Positions 59,514 to 64,000 of a stretch of DNA of 64,000 nucleotides are shown in pieces. Every line of letters starts with the position of its first letter. Position 1 is the stretch's first letter. The notes under the pieces were generated by a model. That model did not search any database. It saw nothing but the letters and a program-made list of their open reading frames with translations, and was not told where the DNA came from. The stretch comes from Tubulanus polymorphus (Eukaryota > Nemertea > Palaeonemertea > Tubulaniformes > Tubulanidae). The position numbers were made by a program, and so were the translations under genes. The stretch covers positions 2,432,001 to 2,496,000 of the forward strand of contig NC_134035.1 in assembly GCF_964204645.1 (NCBI RefSeq), read 5' to 3'.

Positions 59514-60195
59514 GCATTCAAGTCGGAATTGTCAGAAAAATTCGAAGCGTGGAGTCTGATTTATCAAATTAGCAAATTAATAAGCAAATTTACCTGCCTA
59601 TTTTGGATAAATTGATCTTCGAATACGTTCGATACTCGACTCTGTATTTGTGTGTACGTTCGAATAAGAAAATTTAATTTCCTTTCGAATTTTGGAGATG
59701 TGATATTGAAAATTATTCCAGATGTCTGTGAACCTGATAAGCGCTTTGTCTAACGATTTTGAACTTTATCGAGCAACGACGGTTTTTTTCTATATATTCA
59801 TGTTTTCGAACTGACGGATGCAATCGTCCTATATAAGTTCAGTGAGTATCAGACAAAATATTTCGTCGCCTTCGAAACACGTATATACATCAGCGCGGTC
59901 CGCGACGCTTTTTCGAGAGAAGATTATCTTGAAAGTCACGCATCAAAGCTAAAACTGTAATATAAACTAAGCTGAAACTGTAATATATTGGAATTATTAC
60001 TTTATATATTATTATCACAGTCCTCCTGAGAAAAAATTGTAAAAATAAGCATATCACTTACGGTATATAAAATCACAGCAAAGCTTATGTCATTTGTTTT
60101 TAGTTCATTCTAGATTTGAAATTGGCGTTTACGTAATAAAGTCATGTAGAAACTTTAGAACCTATCCTACAAATTATTTACTGTATCAATTCGTC

Positions 60196-60305
60196 AATAT
60201 GGTGTCGTTGAATTAACCTTTTTGGGATGGACTTTAGAGCAAGATAGGCTATGAATCAACTTTGATAACTGGATGCTGCTGTTGCTGTATCTATGAATGA
60301 AAATT
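60196..60305. repeat. Duplicated PLAC8-cluster intergenic block (copy 2)
   Basis: Second copy of 58956-59070, in the same order and orientation relative to the following PLAC8 last exon. Confidence 0.85.
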
Positions 60306-60546
60306 ATCGTTATATCTGTATCTAGATGTGAAGTTCGATACGACGATGTGCATAAAACATAAATATACATAAATATATATTTTCTAAAGTGGCTGATGAT
60401 TTGGGTTATTCCCAATGTATTCAACATATCAGTATTGTCCGCGTTATATTTGTAAAGACGTTGTATTCGCTAGGTAAGCAATGGCTGCTTGATATTAAGT
60501 ACAGGAGTATATCTAAACGTGAACTGAAGTCGAACACGGGATCTTT

Positions 60547-63450
60547 TTACATCCGCCCGGCCATTTTCATTTCTCTTTCCATTTGACAAACAGCGCAAAC
60601 ACCGCAGAATTGTAGAACGCACGCATCGTTGCAGACACCTCCCTGAAAGGAAAGTATACGTAAGATTTCGAAAACACAGTCAACGATACAAAAGAAATGT
60701 ATTCGCTATTGAAACTATTTACAAAATAGTATGACCCAATTGCACTGTCGTGACTTGAGATTGAAAAAATATTTATATTCAAAACTGGTCGTATACGGCA
60801 TAATTTGCTTTACAAGCAAATGGGCCGATATCAATTAGAGGCCGTAGATTGTGTGCAACAGTCCTATGTTTCGTACCCGAATGTCATGTTCCACTCTTAG
60901 TTTTGTCCTCAACGCCAGTAAACCGCCCGGGCAACATAGTGGGGCACATGCATTTTCGCGCATTGCAGAACTGATTCGACATAAAGTGCACGCATAGAAG
61001 AAATAACCGCAAAGGCCTGTGAAATAATAGTTAATCATGATTATACCAGAACTCACTAAAACTTACGCAGTATAGAAATATTTTTCCAAATTTGCATACA
61101 TGATTCTTAATTGACTATTTATTTTAATATGTTTGATTGAAAAAGGGTTTTTTTACGTTACGATGGACACTTACAGACTTGGCAATCGGCAAAGCAGTCA
61201 CATAAACCAGTCGACCATTCATTGAGTCCCTGGTGCACTTTTTGCGCGCTAGTCGGTTGATTCATAACCACGACTGTTCTAAAGATGAAAGAAATATTCA
61301 AAGAAAAATATAGAAGATATTATTAAGGTTATGGAAAAAATGAATCATTTTAAGACTAGTAGGTCTTTGATCAAATATTATGCAAGTCTACACAACGCCA
61401 AATCCAACGTCCAAATGTCTCTTAGTGTTGTAGATGTTTCGACAAGCAAGGTCAATGTGGATGCAGACAGTAAGATGCGGTTGAATAGAGTTCTAATGAT
61501 AAGTACAGATTTCACATTGTCACTATATTACACTTTGGTAAGACCTATTCCGAAAGTGTAAATCACCTAAAATTCCTTATTATCTGCTTCAAAATCACGG
61601 AAGTGAAATAGGCGGGAAACGACTTAATGATCCCTATACGCCTTGGTAGAACTGATTATACATTTTCTTTGCCGCTTATTCTCTGAATATGGCTTATCTA
61701 CTTAACAACATGAAGCCGAACTAATTGCAGTATTCTGAAGCCTGTGCCGATTCTATAGTCATGGTCTAGACTTAAGACCAGTCTAAATCCAATTCAGTTC
61801 TATAGCCAATCTATAAACCTAAGACAAATATTAAGATTTGAGACCACTTTTGGACTGAAGTCTCGACTGTGTAACTGACCGACCCCAGGACTGCGAAAAA
61901 TTCATAGCGGAATTTAGAAAAATACAGATATTTTCAAGTCAGTAATGCAATGTTTTTATGAAAGATATTCCATTCTTTTCTTTCTGCGGATTATGCAAAT
62001 TATGCAATAGAGGGGAAACCAGTCGAAACCAGTCCTAACCAGTCCTAGGCAGCGTACCGTATTCAGTTCTGAATAACCGGTCACCATGACATTAGATTTT
62101 GATAACAAATCATTTCATGATCGAATCAAAGTTGTACGAAAACAGGTTCTTTTTCCTCTTTAAACTATTTATTGTGTGATAGACGACTTCGCTTCACGCC
62201 TCGCTAATCGTTATTCATGATTTATATATTCAATTATTACCTAATAAATACACGACGAAATGACTTCCCTACGAAACGTCTTGTTTTAAGGCTACGCATT
62301 ACAATTTCAACTTATTCGCCTCGTATATTGTCGGTTTCTTTGGGCTGTCAAACGGCCCCGATGATGTTTTTATGTCTTGACAACTATTATGCGTTATTCA
62401 ATGGGTACTGTGTACGAATCGATGTGCACTACGTCATAAATATCGACGTTACAAAATAACAATCACAATGAAGTGAAATTTTAGCCTTTATTAGTTAATT
62501 GAATTTTACGACTTTTTGTTTTCTATCATAAGATCAATTTTCATGCATTGTTGTAATGAATTAAAACATTGCGCGGATGGATGTGCATTACGTCATCAAT
62601 ATTTGGGCTGGACTGGTTGCCGTTCAATTCTGAATCTGAGTATATATTATGTTTTTTTTTATAATAAACTCTCAAATTAGTTTTATTGTCATATACGTGT
62701 TCCTGTTATTTATTTGATTTTCAAATCGGAAATCGAAGTACAGATATAGTTGTGTGATCGGCTTGTATATTATTTTACTGATTATTCGTGAAGATATATC
62801 AATTCAATTCCATTCAGTTCATATAAGTAACAAAAAGAGAAAATAAAATCTACGCGGACCTAACAAAACTCACTGGCCTCTGAGCGCTAGCACCCAAGAA
62901 AGAAAAAAACATCAAGAATTTGAAAAAAATTAGAAAATTAAAAAAACAGTATTTTACAAGAAAGACCGCATAAGATTGATTGTAAACACACATTATTAAC
63001 TAACGCCGTCGTCAAAGTCTCAATCTTACAATTTTCGTTTGGTTTACAAATACACACATCTAGACAAATATGTTATCGAAAGAAATGGAATCTGAAAAAC
63101 GAATCCACTGTTAGTGTTTCGAGTTATTTTTTTTTGAAATAGGCGTAATAGAAAATTCGTTTTCGTCCCCTACCGCGCGATAAAATCCGTAAAAACGAAA
63201 TCTGCGAAACAAAAACAAAAATCTATTGAGCTACGAATCAATTTTTTCAGTTAACTTAATTTTCTTATAATTTTTCTATCATTTCTTTTGAGAAAAAAAA
63301 TTACTTTCGATTTTGATGCAATATAAATGAAAATTTGCCTTTTTTAAATCGTTCCGCTGTAACGAATGTTGTCTTTTATATTTGTTTTACGAATACGACT
63401 TTAGTTAAATTTAGTGATTTAAAAGCCCACCTTTGAGCATTTGGATCCAT
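60547..63450 (-). CDS. PLAC8-domain Cys-rich protein, copy C (119 aa), with altered Cys pattern
   Basis: Exons on the - strand: 63431-63450, 61175-61278, 60877-61016, 60547-60642 (TAA); 20, 104, 140 and 96 bp, phases 2, 1, 0. Protein begins MDPNAQRT. Compared with copies A and B, the core motif reads GYFFYACTLCRI (the paired Cys of FC-x-PC is changed to Phe and Tyr-Ala) and the second-exon block reads GLCDCFADCQVC, so the Cys spacing is changed while the frame and all splice sites are kept. The ending CGVCAVCQMEREMKMAGRM is conserved. The donor of exon 3 follows CGG rather than CAG. Intron 1 is long (61279-63430). The gene could be diverging in function or starting to decay; frame conservation favours function. 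Confidence 0.88.
61735..61870. repeat. Dispersed element related to the satellite at 6.3-6.9 kb
   Basis: AGACTTAAGACCAGTCTAAA, TTCTATAGCCAATCTATAAAC-type (one base over shared core) and TTGAGACCACTTTTGGACTG. In intron 1 of PLAC8 copy C. Confidence 0.7.
62715..62765 (+). mobile_element. SINE 3' fragment
   Basis: AAATCGGAAATCGAAGTACA followed by GATATAGTTGTGTGATCGGC, the 3' end of the family. Confidence 0.75.
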
Positions 63451-63479
63451 AATGTAACGTAGAAGTAGTAATCGCCCGC

Positions 63480-63556
63480 TGTTTCTATATCAGGTGATGA
63501 GCCGCCGTGTTGTTATTGAATACCTCGAATGACGCGTAGGTTACGGGACCCGACGC
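63480..63556 (-). promoter_or_regulatory. Conserved 5' flank of PLAC8 copy C
   Basis: Counterpart of 58245-58325. It begins close to the ATG (63450), carries GATATAGAAA on the - strand and the shared word ACGGGACCCGACGCG (+ strand). Copy A has only a weak match (GATAAAGAAC near 54813). Confidence 0.4.
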
Positions 63557-63845
63557 GTTCGAAACTTTTTAACGTTCAAGCAATAAAACTATAAACTATG
63601 AAAAGAATTCGGCTGTAAATGAATCGGTTCTAGGGACTTGTTTGGGAAATTCAGATTTAAAGAAATTGAAATCCGCAGTATAATGTCTGATTGGGAAATT
63701 AATAAGCAAATTTTACTATTTTGGATAAATAGATTTCATCATATGTTCAATACCCATATGCCCCTGTATTTTAGTGTACGGGGAATGCGCCGTATAAATG
63801 AATAACAAACGTTTGACTTACAAAATTTGATTTCCATTATTTCAG

Positions 63846-63896
63846 CGTTTTGAGGATTCAATATTAGCAATTCGCCGAGCTGGATGTAACCTCCAG
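63846..63896 (+). other. Possible short coding exon at the right edge
   Basis: A 51-bp stretch bounded by TTATTTCAG and CAG/GTAAGC with one frame open: RFEDSILAIRRAGCNLQ. A further TTTTCCAG acceptor follows at 63959. It may be an exon of a + strand gene that continues beyond the window; no domain recognised. Confidence 0.35.
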
Positions 63897-64000
63897 GTAA
63901 GCACTCGTCTTGCGATTTTAAACTTTGTTTAACGGCTGTTGTTTTTCCATATGTTTTCCAGCTGGTGAAATAAGAAAAAGGTATAGTCGTTCCATCGCCT

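Overview
The window is a piece of an animal nuclear genome. It is AT-rich, its genes are split by GT-AG introns, and it is full of short fold-back repeats, tRNA-derived SINE fragments, minisatellites and microsatellites. Gene content (OSBPL8-type sterol/lipid transfer protein, mitochondrial GCAT, GPR19, a PLAC8 family cluster) is bilaterian. The repeat style suggests a marine invertebrate, perhaps a lophotrochozoan such as a mollusc, but I cannot fix the species. There is no CRISPR, operon or prokaryotic feature, and the gene models below rest on splice phases that close exactly.

Layout. (1) 1-14815, + strand: the 3' part (12 coding exons, 724 residues) of an ORP5/ORP8 orthologue; the 5' exons lie outside the window. 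Its introns hold a 38-bp minisatellite, an inverted satellite, a nested satellite and several fold-back elements. (2) About 19.3-27.1 kb, - strand: three tandem intronless-CDS paralogues encoding small four-pass membrane proteins, each with a 3' splice site just upstream of its ATG. (3) 34196-39353, + strand: a complete 11-exon glycine C-acetyltransferase gene (GCAT, threonine breakdown, mitochondrion), with one GC-AG intron. (4) 44362-45558, - strand: a single-exon GPR19 orthologue. (5) 51.4-63.5 kb, - strand: a cluster of three intact four-exon PLAC8-domain genes and one decayed copy, sharing intron phases, exon sizes and (for two of them) promoter-proximal sequence. A CR1/L2-like LINE tail lies at 42 kb.

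The three single genes have unrelated jobs: ER-plasma membrane lipid exchange, threonine catabolism and GPCR signalling. The two tandem families are local expansions. The most unusual sequence pattern is a recurring motif, CTGAAGA + 1 nt + short hairpin + GAAA, found in unrelated repeat elements at 9.4, 15.6 and 39.6 kb, with a decayed relative at 8.6 kb. It resembles two of the conserved blocks of a hammerhead ribozyme. Other points worth a second look are the fold-back repeat families, a satellite that seems to derive from a dispersed element, possible orphan exons at 23.0, 30.2, 32.7 and 63.8 kb, and Cys loss in one PLAC8 paralogue.
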